Of a DNA stretch of 64,000 nucleotides, positions 57,047-64,000 are shown piece by piece (position 1 is the first letter of the stretch; the number at the start of each line of letters is the position of its first letter). The translations under genes were made by a program, and so were the position numbers. This stretch comes from Leptospira kemamanensis (lineage in GTDB: Bacteria; Spirochaetota; Leptospiria; Leptospirales; Leptospiraceae), in contig NZ_RQGG01000019.1 in assembly GCF_004769665.1 (NCBI RefSeq), forward strand, positions 72,668 to 136,667, given 5' to 3'. The notes beneath the pieces are model-generated. The model was not told the origin of the DNA, searched no databases, and worked only from the letters and a program-made list of their open reading frames with translations.

Positions 57047-58444
57047 TTAACCAAAGTTTTGTTTGACGAGTTGCACAAAATGGTTCCCACGTTCTTCAAA
57101 GTTTTTATACAAATCGAAACTGGCCCCTGCTGGTGAAAAAATCACTGTCAGGGATTCCACTTTGCCCATTTCTTTTTCATTTTTAATCTTTTTTAAGATC
57201 TCTGATTTTAATCCTACAAGTAAAGTAGGTAAATCTTCAAAATAAAATACGGGTAAACCCATTTCGTTCAGTTCTTTGTTCCAAACTTCTTTTGCTTTTC
57301 CAAACACATACAACGGACATTCCAATTCTTTCCATCGTTTGAGAAAAGGTTCTAAAGGTTCTACTTTGGGAATCCCACCTAATAGTAGATATATGGAATT
57401 TTCTTTTTGAAACCCTGAGATTCCTGATAACATAGAATGTAGATTCGTTGATTTGGAATCATTGATAAAACGAACCAGTTTGTAATCGGGATGTAAGATT
57501 TCTGAATCTATAGATTGGAATCGATGAGGCAAACCGTGGAAAGTTTCCAATTGAGATTGTATATCCTTTGGATCCATTCCCACTGTTTCGGCAAGAGCAA
57601 TGGCAAAACATAAATTCATTAAGTTATGTTTACCCTTTAATGGAAATTTTTCCGCATCATATACAAAAGTTTTTGTATGAACTTGATTTGGATTTTGACT
57701 CACAAAATACGATTCATTTTCTCCAATACAATGTAGAAAATCTGAGTTTGGTTTCGGGAAAGGTGTATATTTAAAAAAATTCGGATTCACAAAACATTGG
57801 TGATGGACATCTAACAAATTTTGAATTTTCCATTTTGCGAGAGCATAGGCTTCCATTGTTTTATGTCTTTCTAAATGGTCAGATGCTAAATTTAAAATCG
57901 CCGATGCCGTTAACTCTAAGTTAGGTGAATCATCTAGTTGGTAACTTGATAATTCTAAAACAACAACCTCAATGTCTTCTTGGCAAAACGAAGTAAAGGG
58001 AACACCTATGTTTCCACCCATCTTCGCTTTCGGAAATTTTTTTTGCAATAAGTGATGGGTTAGAGCGGTTGTGGTTGATTTCCCATCTGTTCCTGTGATG
58101 CCGATGATTTTTCCTTTGAAGAAAATTCTTCCTAAACAAATTTCACTTAAAGTCGGAATTTGTTTTTGTTTCGCCAACTCTAAGATGGGATGGTCTGGAA
58201 GGATTCCTGGGCTTTTGATGATACAATCTATGCCTTCTAATGACTCATGTGGCACATTGTCTGACAAAATCTTTGTATACAATTCAGAGTTTGCTTTTTC
58301 GGGAAATTTGTCTGCAAGTGATACTTTTTTTCCAAGGGAAAGCAGGAGTTTTGCCGCGGAATCACCAGAAGATCCACCCCCTAAAATCAGGAAGGAGTGT
58401 AGTTTGTTTAGGTCTTCGGGGCTAGGGATGGAATTGGAAAACAT
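57047..58444 (-). CDS. murD: UDP-N-acetylmuramoylalanine--D-glutamate ligase
   Basis: MurD adds D-glutamate to the peptidoglycan precursor. The 465-residue Mur ligase has the ATP loop GITGTDGKSTTTALTHHLL, the NLASDHLERHKTMEAYALAK block and the C-terminal INDSKSTNLHSMLSG. ATG 58444 has GGAG about 9 nt upstream; the in-frame extension to 58516 overlaps the divergent STAS gene and is rejected. It is convergent with fabI. Confidence 0.95.
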   Translation of the reverse strand: MFSNSIPSPEDLNKLHSFLILGGGSSGDSAAKLLLSLGKKVSLADKFPEKANSELYTKILSDNVPHESLEGIDCIIKSPGILPDHPILELAKQKQIPTLSEICLGRIFFKGKIIGITGTDGKSTTTALTHHLLQKKFPKAKMGGNIGVPFTSFCQEDIEVVVLELSSYQLDDSPNLELTASAILNLASDHLERHKTMEAYALAKWKIQNLLDVHHQCFVNPNFFKYTPFPKPNSDFLHCIGENESYFVSQNPNQVHTKTFVYDAEKFPLKGKHNLMNLCFAIALAETVGMDPKDIQSQLETFHGLPHRFQSIDSEILHPDYKLVRFINDSKSTNLHSMLSGISGFQKENSIYLLLGGIPKVEPLEPFLKRWKELECPLYVFGKAKEVWNKELNEMGLPVFYFEDLPTLLVGLKSEILKKIKNEKEMGKVESLTVIFSPAGASFDLYKNFEERGNHFVQLVKQNFG

Positions 58445-58468
58445 TGATTGACACTCCGCTAAAATACG

Positions 58469-58486
58469 ATGATTTTGTAAAATCAT
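58469..58486. promoter_or_regulatory. perfect palindrome between murD and STAS gene
   Basis: ATGATTTT-GT-AAAATCAT is an 18-bp palindrome with perfect 8-bp arms in the short divergent region between murD and the STAS gene. It may be an operator; no regulator is identified. AT-rich, so chance is not excluded. Confidence 0.35.
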
Positions 58487-58504
58487 ATCAGGTTGGGTAA
58501 ATCG

Positions 58505-58837
58505 GTGCTGAAACACGAAGTGAAAGACGGAAAACTAGTCGTATATTTGGAAGGTCGATTGGACGTTTCTGTGGCAAATGAAGTGGAAGAGGGACTTACA
58601 GAACTCATTGATTCTTTAGGTCATAGAAAGGTTCTCCTCAACATGAAAGACGTTGAGTATATGTCTTCGTCCGGATTTCGCGCATGTATTTCTACATTAC
58701 GTAAACTCAACTCGAAAGAGGGATTTCTAAAGATCTCCAATATCAAACCAGCTGTGAAACGGATTTTTGACGTCATCGAACTCACTTCTTTATTCGATAT
58801 TTATGATACAGAAGAAGCAGCGTTAAAATCATTTTAA
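58505..58837 (+). CDS. STAS-domain anti-sigma factor antagonist
   Basis: A 110-residue single STAS domain (VVYLEGRLDVSVANEVEEGL; VEYMSSSGFRACISTLR). The Ser in MSSSGF is in the position phosphorylated in SpoIIAA-like proteins, so a partner-switching kinase is expected elsewhere. GTG 58505 is preferred; TTG 58493 is also open but sits on the only ribosome site. trpC follows 9 bp later. Confidence 0.88.
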   Translation: MLKHEVKDGKLVVYLEGRLDVSVANEVEEGLTELIDSLGHRKVLLNMKDVEYMSSSGFRACISTLRKLNSKEGFLKISNIKPAVKRIFDVIELTSLFDIYDTEEAALKSF

Positions 58838-58846
58838 CCAATCGCT

Positions 58847-59614
58847 TTGAATCCTATTTTACATAAAATTGTAGAAACAAAACATTCCGAAATCAAAGAA
58901 AGTCGTGGGAGATCTTTGCCCACGCGAAAGATTCCGATTCGAGATTGGAAATCCCACCTCAAAACAAGTTCTGTTTCCGTCATTGCTGAGTGCAAAAAAG
59001 GAAGCCCCAGTGCGGGAATCCTGAGACCATCTTATGATCCAGTCACCATTGCCAAAGAATACGAAAATGCGGGGGCAGGTGCCATTTCCGTTCTCACGGA
59101 TGAAGAGTATTTTTTTGGTTCTTTGCGTGATTTAGAATCAGTAGCCAGTGCTGTTTCTCTCCCTGTCATCAGAAAGGATTTTATTTTGGATCCCATTCAA
59201 ATTGATGAAGCTTATGCTTTTGGTGCCTCAGCCATTTTACTCATTGTCCGTATTCTAACACCAACCGAATTAGAATCTCTTCTCAAACATGCACATCAAT
59301 TGGGACTATCTGTCCTCGTGGAAACCCATAATGAAAAGGAAGTTTTTGTGGCACTCGACGCAGGCGCAACCACCATCGGGATCAACACAAGAGATTTAGA
59401 TACATTCCAAATCCATAAAAATCTAATTGAGGAAATTGCCCCGAAACTCGACCCATCGATCATCCGAGTCGCAGAATCTGGAATTGAATCGTTTGAGGAT
59501 TGGCAAAAATACATGGGAATGATTGATTCTATGTTAGTTGGAACATATTTTATGAAAAGCCCGAACATTTCCCGCGATTTCCACTCCCTTTTACACGGAA
59601 CAAAGTCAATTTAA
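58847..59614 (+). CDS. trpC: indole-3-glycerol phosphate synthase
   Basis: TrpC closes the indole ring in tryptophan synthesis. The 255-residue TIM barrel has VIAECKKGSPSAG, ISVLTDEEYFFGS, LPVIRKDFILD, INTRDL and the phosphate loop VAESGI. The start is TTG. It stands apart from other trp genes, next to an unrelated STAS gene. Confidence 0.95.
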   Translation: MNPILHKIVETKHSEIKESRGRSLPTRKIPIRDWKSHLKTSSVSVIAECKKGSPSAGILRPSYDPVTIAKEYENAGAGAISVLTDEEYFFGSLRDLESVASAVSLPVIRKDFILDPIQIDEAYAFGASAILLIVRILTPTELESLLKHAHQLGLSVLVETHNEKEVFVALDAGATTIGINTRDLDTFQIHKNLIEEIAPKLDPSIIRVAESGIESFEDWQKYMGMIDSMLVGTYFMKSPNISRDFHSLLHGTKSI

Positions 59615-59713
59615 ACACTTAAAAATAAACGAAATCATTCCAAGAAAAGGAAAGATTTTAAGGTTGTTTTAAATTGCATTTCCCAATTCATTTGGAGGTT
59701 AGTAGAACCCTTT

Positions 59714-61396
59714 ATGAGTTGGAAGTCAATATTTCAGGTCATCTTCTTATTCTGTATTTATATTGGTACAGCCAAATTAGGAATGTCTTATTTTGCCTTC
59801 CATCCAATGAATTTAGCGGTTCTTTGGATACCTTCGGGTATTGGTCTGATTGGCTGTTTATTTTTTGGTTATCGATTCATCCCATTTGTATGGTTAGCTA
59901 GTTTCCTTGCAAACAAAGATGGTCTCATCAGTAGCCAACACAATCTTTCTCTGTTTCAAGTTTATTTGAGTATTTGTCTCACTGCTTCAGTGGATGCATT
60001 CCAATCCACACTTTCTTATTTCTTTTGGAATTTAAAGATTCGTAAAAATCTGACTTCTACAAAAGATAATTTTTATTTTATCCTATATGTTGCTTTTTTA
60101 TCAAGTTTAGTTTCGATTTTGATTCTTGGTGTAATTTTAGATTCGTTTGGTTATTTTGATAAACTAAGTGATGCTGAAATTTTCAGAACGTTACTTGTCA
60201 TTACTTTTGGTGATACCATCGGCATTTTCATCACTGTTCCCATGTTTATGGCCTGGAGGAAGATGGGTTGGAAAGATATCTCACCACCTCTTTTGTTATG
60301 GCTCGTTATTTTTGTTTCCATTCAAGGCATCATCGTTTATCAATTTCCTTTTTTATTCTTTTTATCATTTTTAATTTTAATTTATATTGGTTATCGATTT
60401 CAAATCAAAGGGATCACTCTTGGTGTGTTTGTTTTATACTTATCGAGTGTATTTATGACCAAGATGGGAGTTGGTCCCTTTATCCAACCTGGTATCTTTG
60501 ATTCTTATATTTATCTGATTTCTTTTCTCATTCCGTTTGCTATCCTTGCTGAGTTTATCACCTTACAATACCAAAGACTTCTTGCGAATCGTTTTGAATT
60601 GGAAAAAAAGGTGTTGGATCGTACCAAATTATTAAGAGCACAAGTCTATGAGAAAAACCAAGCCATTGATGCCTTACACAAATCTGAAACTTTATTAAGT
60701 GAATCCAATCGCACGAAAGATGTATTTTTCTCGATCATTGCTCATGATTTAAGAAATCCACTTGGTTCATTCAAACAAATTACTGAACTTTTGTATTCAG
60801 AGTTTGATTCGTATTCCAATGAAGAAAAAAAAGATACCATATTTGAGATACAAAAAGCAGCTTCTCGAGTGTATAGCCTTCTCGAACAACTTCTGGATTG
60901 GGCAAGGACACAAACTGGTAATATGCCTTTTCGCCCCAAGGAAATCAATTTAAGGAAAATTGTATCCAGTATCTCCGAACAGATGTTAGTTCCGATTCAG
61001 AAAAAAGGAATCCAGTTGCTTATTGAGATTCCAGAGAAGTTTTCTTTCGTTTATGCTGATTCCGAAATGATCCAAGCTGTGCTTAGAAATTTGATTTCCA
61101 ATTCGATCAAATTCACTAGAGAAAATGGACTCATCAAAATCTCCGCTTCCGAAGAGGAAGATGGGGTGCGGATTGAATGTATGGACAATGGAGTGGGCAT
61201 GGATAGTGCCGATTTGGAAAAATTATTCCGTTTGGATGCACAATTGACAAGTATTGGTTTGGAAGGGGAAAAGGGAACGGGTTTAGGACTGATTTTATGC
61301 CATGAATTGATCAAATTGCATGGGGGAGAGATTTGGGCAAAAAGTGAAAAGGGGAAAGGAACAACCATTAGTTTCCGATTGCCAGATCCGAAATAA
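59714..61396 (+). CDS. MASE1-domain sensor histidine kinase
   Basis: A 560-residue kinase. The first 290 residues form a MASE1-type membrane sensor of about eight helices (GMSYFAFHPMNLAVLWIPSG, FGDTIGIFITVPMF). A coiled coil follows. The HisKA box is FFSIIAHDLRNPLGSF, and the HATPase has LRNLISNSIKFTREN, DNGVGM and GTGLGLILCHEL. No response regulator is adjacent. The GGAGG site is 15 nt from the ATG, so the start is somewhat uncertain. Confidence 0.9.
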   Translation: MSWKSIFQVIFLFCIYIGTAKLGMSYFAFHPMNLAVLWIPSGIGLIGCLFFGYRFIPFVWLASFLANKDGLISSQHNLSLFQVYLSICLTASVDAFQSTLSYFFWNLKIRKNLTSTKDNFYFILYVAFLSSLVSILILGVILDSFGYFDKLSDAEIFRTLLVITFGDTIGIFITVPMFMAWRKMGWKDISPPLLLWLVIFVSIQGIIVYQFPFLFFLSFLILIYIGYRFQIKGITLGVFVLYLSSVFMTKMGVGPFIQPGIFDSYIYLISFLIPFAILAEFITLQYQRLLANRFELEKKVLDRTKLLRAQVYEKNQAIDALHKSETLLSESNRTKDVFFSIIAHDLRNPLGSFKQITELLYSEFDSYSNEEKKDTIFEIQKAASRVYSLLEQLLDWARTQTGNMPFRPKEINLRKIVSSISEQMLVPIQKKGIQLLIEIPEKFSFVYADSEMIQAVLRNLISNSIKFTRENGLIKISASEEEDGVRIECMDNGVGMDSADLEKLFRLDAQLTSIGLEGEKGTGLGLILCHELIKLHGGEIWAKSEKGKGTTISFRLPDPK

Positions 61397-61428
61397 AGGT
61401 TTAAAATTTAGTTTTTATAATCTAATGA

Positions 61429-63657
61429 TTAATGTTTGGTGATGGAATTTGATTTGTTTTGGTAGGGCAAATATACAATAAATTTCGTATTCCCTTTTGT
61501 TGAAATCACGTCGATGATCCCTTTGTGTTTTTCTATGATTTGTTTCGAGATGTACAAACCAAGTCCAGTCCCTTGTCCGATGGGTTTCGTTGTAAAAAAT
61601 GGATCAAAAATTTTGTCCAAAATTTCTTTTGGTACTCCAGGACCTGAATCTTCAATACTCACATAGGCAAACTCTTTATTTTTCAAAATGGTTTGGTTGA
61701 TTTCAATGATGAGTTTTCCTTTTCCATTCATAGATTGAATCGCATTTTGGATCATATTGGTCCAAACTTGGTTTAATTCATCTGGATAACATTCGATAGG
61801 TGGAATTTCCACAAAATTTGTTTTTAACTCAATTCCATGTTTTATCGATCCTTGTAAGATGGTCAAAATTTGTTGTAAAGAATCAGCAAGATGGATGGTT
61901 TTGATTTCTGCTTTAGGATCAAAATGGGTAAAGTTTTTAAGAGCTTGGGCAATTTTGATCGCACGGTTCGCTGCTGTTTGGATGGCATTTGTTCCTTGTA
62001 AAATACTCACTATTTTTTCTGCCAACAGCACTAAAGAAATCGAATTGAACCTGCTTAAGATTTGGATCCAATCTTCTGGAATGTCTTTGATTCCTACATT
62101 GATGAATACATCTGCATACTGGTCGCTATAGGAAATTTGTTTTTCCTTTAGAATTTCCAAGAACTCAGCTTTTTTATGACGATACTCGATACCTGATGGT
62201 AATTCTTTTTCTAGGACTGCCTGTTCGACTAATGAGAGTATAAAAGGATAACTGTTTTTTTGAATGGATTCCAGATTTGGTATTTGTCTAAAAAAATCGG
62301 ATACATTATCTTTGATGGAATCACTCGTAAGGATCACTGCGCTTAAAGGGGAATTGATTTCGTGAGCAACACTTGTCACCGTCATACCAATCGAAGATAG
62401 TTTTTCTGATTGGATCAATTGGAATAATACATCTTTAAATTTGATCTCTGCTGAAACAATTTCTCCCGATATATGTTTGGATAAAAAAAGAGATTGGAAA
62501 AAAACAAATAATAACAATCCAATATTTAAATACATTTGCCCTGGTTTGTGTAACAAAGTGAGTATGATATCATTGGAAGCAGCAATAATGAGTAAGATCA
62601 CAGACAATCCCAGGTAAATGGAACCAGATCGTTTGTCTTTCAGGTAACGAAAGATTAAATAAAAGATCAAAAGGAGAGCTAAGATAACCAAACATAGAAC
62701 CACAAAATGGTAACGGCTAATGGATTGTAAACTTCCAAAGATAGTATTTAGGATAGGTATGAGTAAAACAAGGGAATATCCATAAACCAAGCTATGGTGG
62801 ATGTATTCTTTAGTTAAACAATGGATGTACAAGAGGCCGCAGATCACACCAGTGTATTCTGAAAAAAGATCAATGCGATAGATAAGCTCACCGTATTCTT
62901 TTCCGAGAACTAAAAATAAGCTTTGTGTCCCGGTCACTAATATTTGAAAAAACATAAGAATACAGAATAAAAAAAAGTATAATGAACCTTTCACTTTTCG
63001 CCGTGTGAAATAAATTCCAAGTTGGTACAATCCCAAAAAAAATAGGCCTCCAGCAAGTATGGTTTCTTTTAACTGAGATATTCTGATGGACTTTTCAATA
63101 GAATCTTCTGATCCTAAAATGGGAGCAATGCGTAAGCCACCCCATTTGTAAAAGCGATTTTTGACAAATAACGTAAGTTTGATGGATGATTGGTCCGTTG
63201 GTTTTAAGGTGAACAATTTCGGCATACGATCAAGAGGGCTATTCTCGTCTTCTAAGGAACCAAATTCACCAATGAGTTCAGAATCTTGGAAAAGTTTGCA
63301 ATCAGAATGAATGGCAAGTAGATGAACTGCGATCTGTGATTTTTCTTTAGGGAGCTTAATTGTGATTTGGTAGGTGCCTATTTCTAAACCTTCTTCTTTC
63401 GTTGCCTTGAGAAGCGCATTCCAATTTGGCATATCAGGAATGGAAACAAAGATACTTTCTTGTGATGGGACGAGTAAAAAAACTCCAGGTGTAAAAATCC
63501 ATTCTCCATACAAAGGGAAAGGTTTTTCGGTTCTAAAATCGTATTCGGTTAAATCCAAATTTCCTTGGATGATCCTTGGGTTTGTTTGTTTTTCTCCTAA
63601 ACATGAGAAAATGAAAGTGATACTAAAGAATAATAAAATCTTCGTATATACTTTCAT
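61429..63657 (-). CDS. 7TMR-DISM-type sensor histidine kinase, lipoprotein signal
   Basis: A 742-residue kinase. The N-terminus has a lipobox-like FSITFIFSCLGE. A beta-sandwich ligand domain (about 30-200) follows, then seven membrane helices (about 210-400), the usual 7TMR-DISM layout. The phospho-His is in VTSVAHEINSPLSAV. The ATPase has NQVWTNMIQNAIQSM, DSGPGVP and GTGLGLYISKQI. An unusual 150-residue helical insertion lies between the His box and the ATPase. It is convergent with the MASE1 kinase; no response regulator is nearby. Confidence 0.88.
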   Translation of the reverse strand: MKVYTKILLFFSITFIFSCLGEKQTNPRIIQGNLDLTEYDFRTEKPFPLYGEWIFTPGVFLLVPSQESIFVSIPDMPNWNALLKATKEEGLEIGTYQITIKLPKEKSQIAVHLLAIHSDCKLFQDSELIGEFGSLEDENSPLDRMPKLFTLKPTDQSSIKLTLFVKNRFYKWGGLRIAPILGSEDSIEKSIRISQLKETILAGGLFFLGLYQLGIYFTRRKVKGSLYFFLFCILMFFQILVTGTQSLFLVLGKEYGELIYRIDLFSEYTGVICGLLYIHCLTKEYIHHSLVYGYSLVLLIPILNTIFGSLQSISRYHFVVLCLVILALLLIFYLIFRYLKDKRSGSIYLGLSVILLIIAASNDIILTLLHKPGQMYLNIGLLLFVFFQSLFLSKHISGEIVSAEIKFKDVLFQLIQSEKLSSIGMTVTSVAHEINSPLSAVILTSDSIKDNVSDFFRQIPNLESIQKNSYPFILSLVEQAVLEKELPSGIEYRHKKAEFLEILKEKQISYSDQYADVFINVGIKDIPEDWIQILSRFNSISLVLLAEKIVSILQGTNAIQTAANRAIKIAQALKNFTHFDPKAEIKTIHLADSLQQILTILQGSIKHGIELKTNFVEIPPIECYPDELNQVWTNMIQNAIQSMNGKGKLIIEINQTILKNKEFAYVSIEDSGPGVPKEILDKIFDPFFTTKPIGQGTGLGLYISKQIIEKHKGIIDVISTKGNTKFIVYLPYQNKSNSITKH

Positions 63658-64000
63658 TGTTTCTTACTTTTAACCCTACTTAGAATTGCCCATTAACAGA
63701 CTTGATTCCAAAGAATGGTCAAGTAATAATTTCACATTTCTTGTTTTGGGAGATTTCTAAAATAGGAATAGTGGCGAGTAACGTGTATTAGTTCAGTGGC
63801 GTGCCGTAGAATGGTCAATTAGGAAATAAAAACAATTCATTCTATTCTCGAATTTTGTTTGGATGTGAGTGATTTGATTTTTTTCTTTTCCTTTTTATGG
63901 GAAAAAAACTGAAAAAAACAGGAAGAATCCGGGACAATTTTTACAATAGTTGGTTGACTTGTAGTGTACATTCCCAATGATGGTGAAACGGTGATTGAGT
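63658..64000. other. intergenic region without a supported gene
   Basis: I see no convincing reading frame or RNA in this stretch. It contains an 11-bp direct repeat AGAATGGTCAA (63712-63722 and 63808-63818), a T-rich/A-rich block near 63870-63920, and near the end TTGACT, a possible -35 element that may belong to a gene beyond the window. Confidence 0.5.

Noticed and set aside
63712..63818. 11-bp direct repeat AGAATGGTCAA, 96 bp apart
   Set aside because: Too short and isolated to call an attachment site or a mobile-element boundary.
63860..63925. T-rich block followed by an A-rich block as a terminator or origin element
   Set aside because: The pairing is imperfect and low in GC, with no gene ending nearby on the right strand.
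1..64000. CRISPR arrays, insertion sequences, prophage or toxin-antitoxin pairs
   Set aside because: I saw no regular repeat-spacer pattern, transposase, integrase or toxin-like gene; composition is even across the window.

Overview
The window reads as chromosomal DNA of a spirochaete of the genus Leptospira, most likely a free-living saprophyte of the L. biflexa type. Four things support this. The base composition is AT-rich, with frequent TTG and GTG starts. A heme operon hemA-hemC(D)-hemB-hemL-hemE-hemN-hemG with hemH alongside carries upstream a TGACA-N6-TGACA box like the one reported for the leptospiral regulator HemR. The lipoprotein signals are leptospira-like (Ser-Cys at the cleavage site). 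There is a complete assimilatory sulfate pathway, which I would expect in saprophytes rather than pathogens. I see no insertion sequence, phage, CRISPR array or other mobile DNA. The window is dense, ordinary chromosome, and almost every gap is under 200 bp.

Layout. 1-3.2 kb: two small unknown genes, a membrane-anchored DsbA-like thiol protein and malate dehydrogenase, closed by two tandem terminators. 3.2-5.5 kb: an alpha/beta hydrolase divergent from a MarR repressor, with a double operator between them, then prmC. 5.5-9.2 kb (leftward): LysM/M23 peptidase, amidohydrolase, two cyclic-nucleotide-binding proteins, a tRNA-Arg and prmC packed almost without spacers. 9.3-13 kb: an EF-G of the mitochondrial/spirochaete subtype and a KtrB-type potassium channel subunit. 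13.1-18.8 kb: a DPPR-synthase-like prenyltransferase, a TlpA-like thioredoxin, a PhaR-like regulator and several unknown proteins. 18.9-22.8 kb: cysK, topA (no normal start codon) and hemH. 22.8-31 kb: the leftward heme operon. 31-34.7 kb: msrB, the RNase P RNA gene rnpB, a NERD/helicase protein and a lipoprotein.

34.7-46.8 kb is a sulfate-assimilation island. Sulfate is imported by Sbp-CysT-CysW-CysA, activated by CysD-CysN, reduced by an APS-reductase-type CysH, then by sulfite reductase CysJ-CysI. CobA and SirC make the siroheme for CysI, and cysK lies 16 kb away. Uroporphyrinogen III made by the heme operon is the common precursor of heme and siroheme, so the two large blocks are linked metabolically.

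47-50.7 kb is a flagellar hook operon (fliK-flgD-flgE). 50.7-56.1 kb encodes a TPR/Rossmann protein, a polytopic membrane protein and a GAF/HD-GYP protein. 56.2-63.7 kb holds fabI, murD, a STAS protein, trpC and two convergent sensor histidine kinases (MASE1 and 7TMR-DISM types). The last 343 bp carry no gene I can support.

Most notable: the apparent ATC start of topA, the tRNA-Arg wedged between two reading frames, the HemR-like box shared by hemA and msrB, the short HemA with a HemC-HemD fusion, and the MarR double operator. I did not find a wholly new multi-gene system. The least explained cluster is 50.7-56.1 kb.
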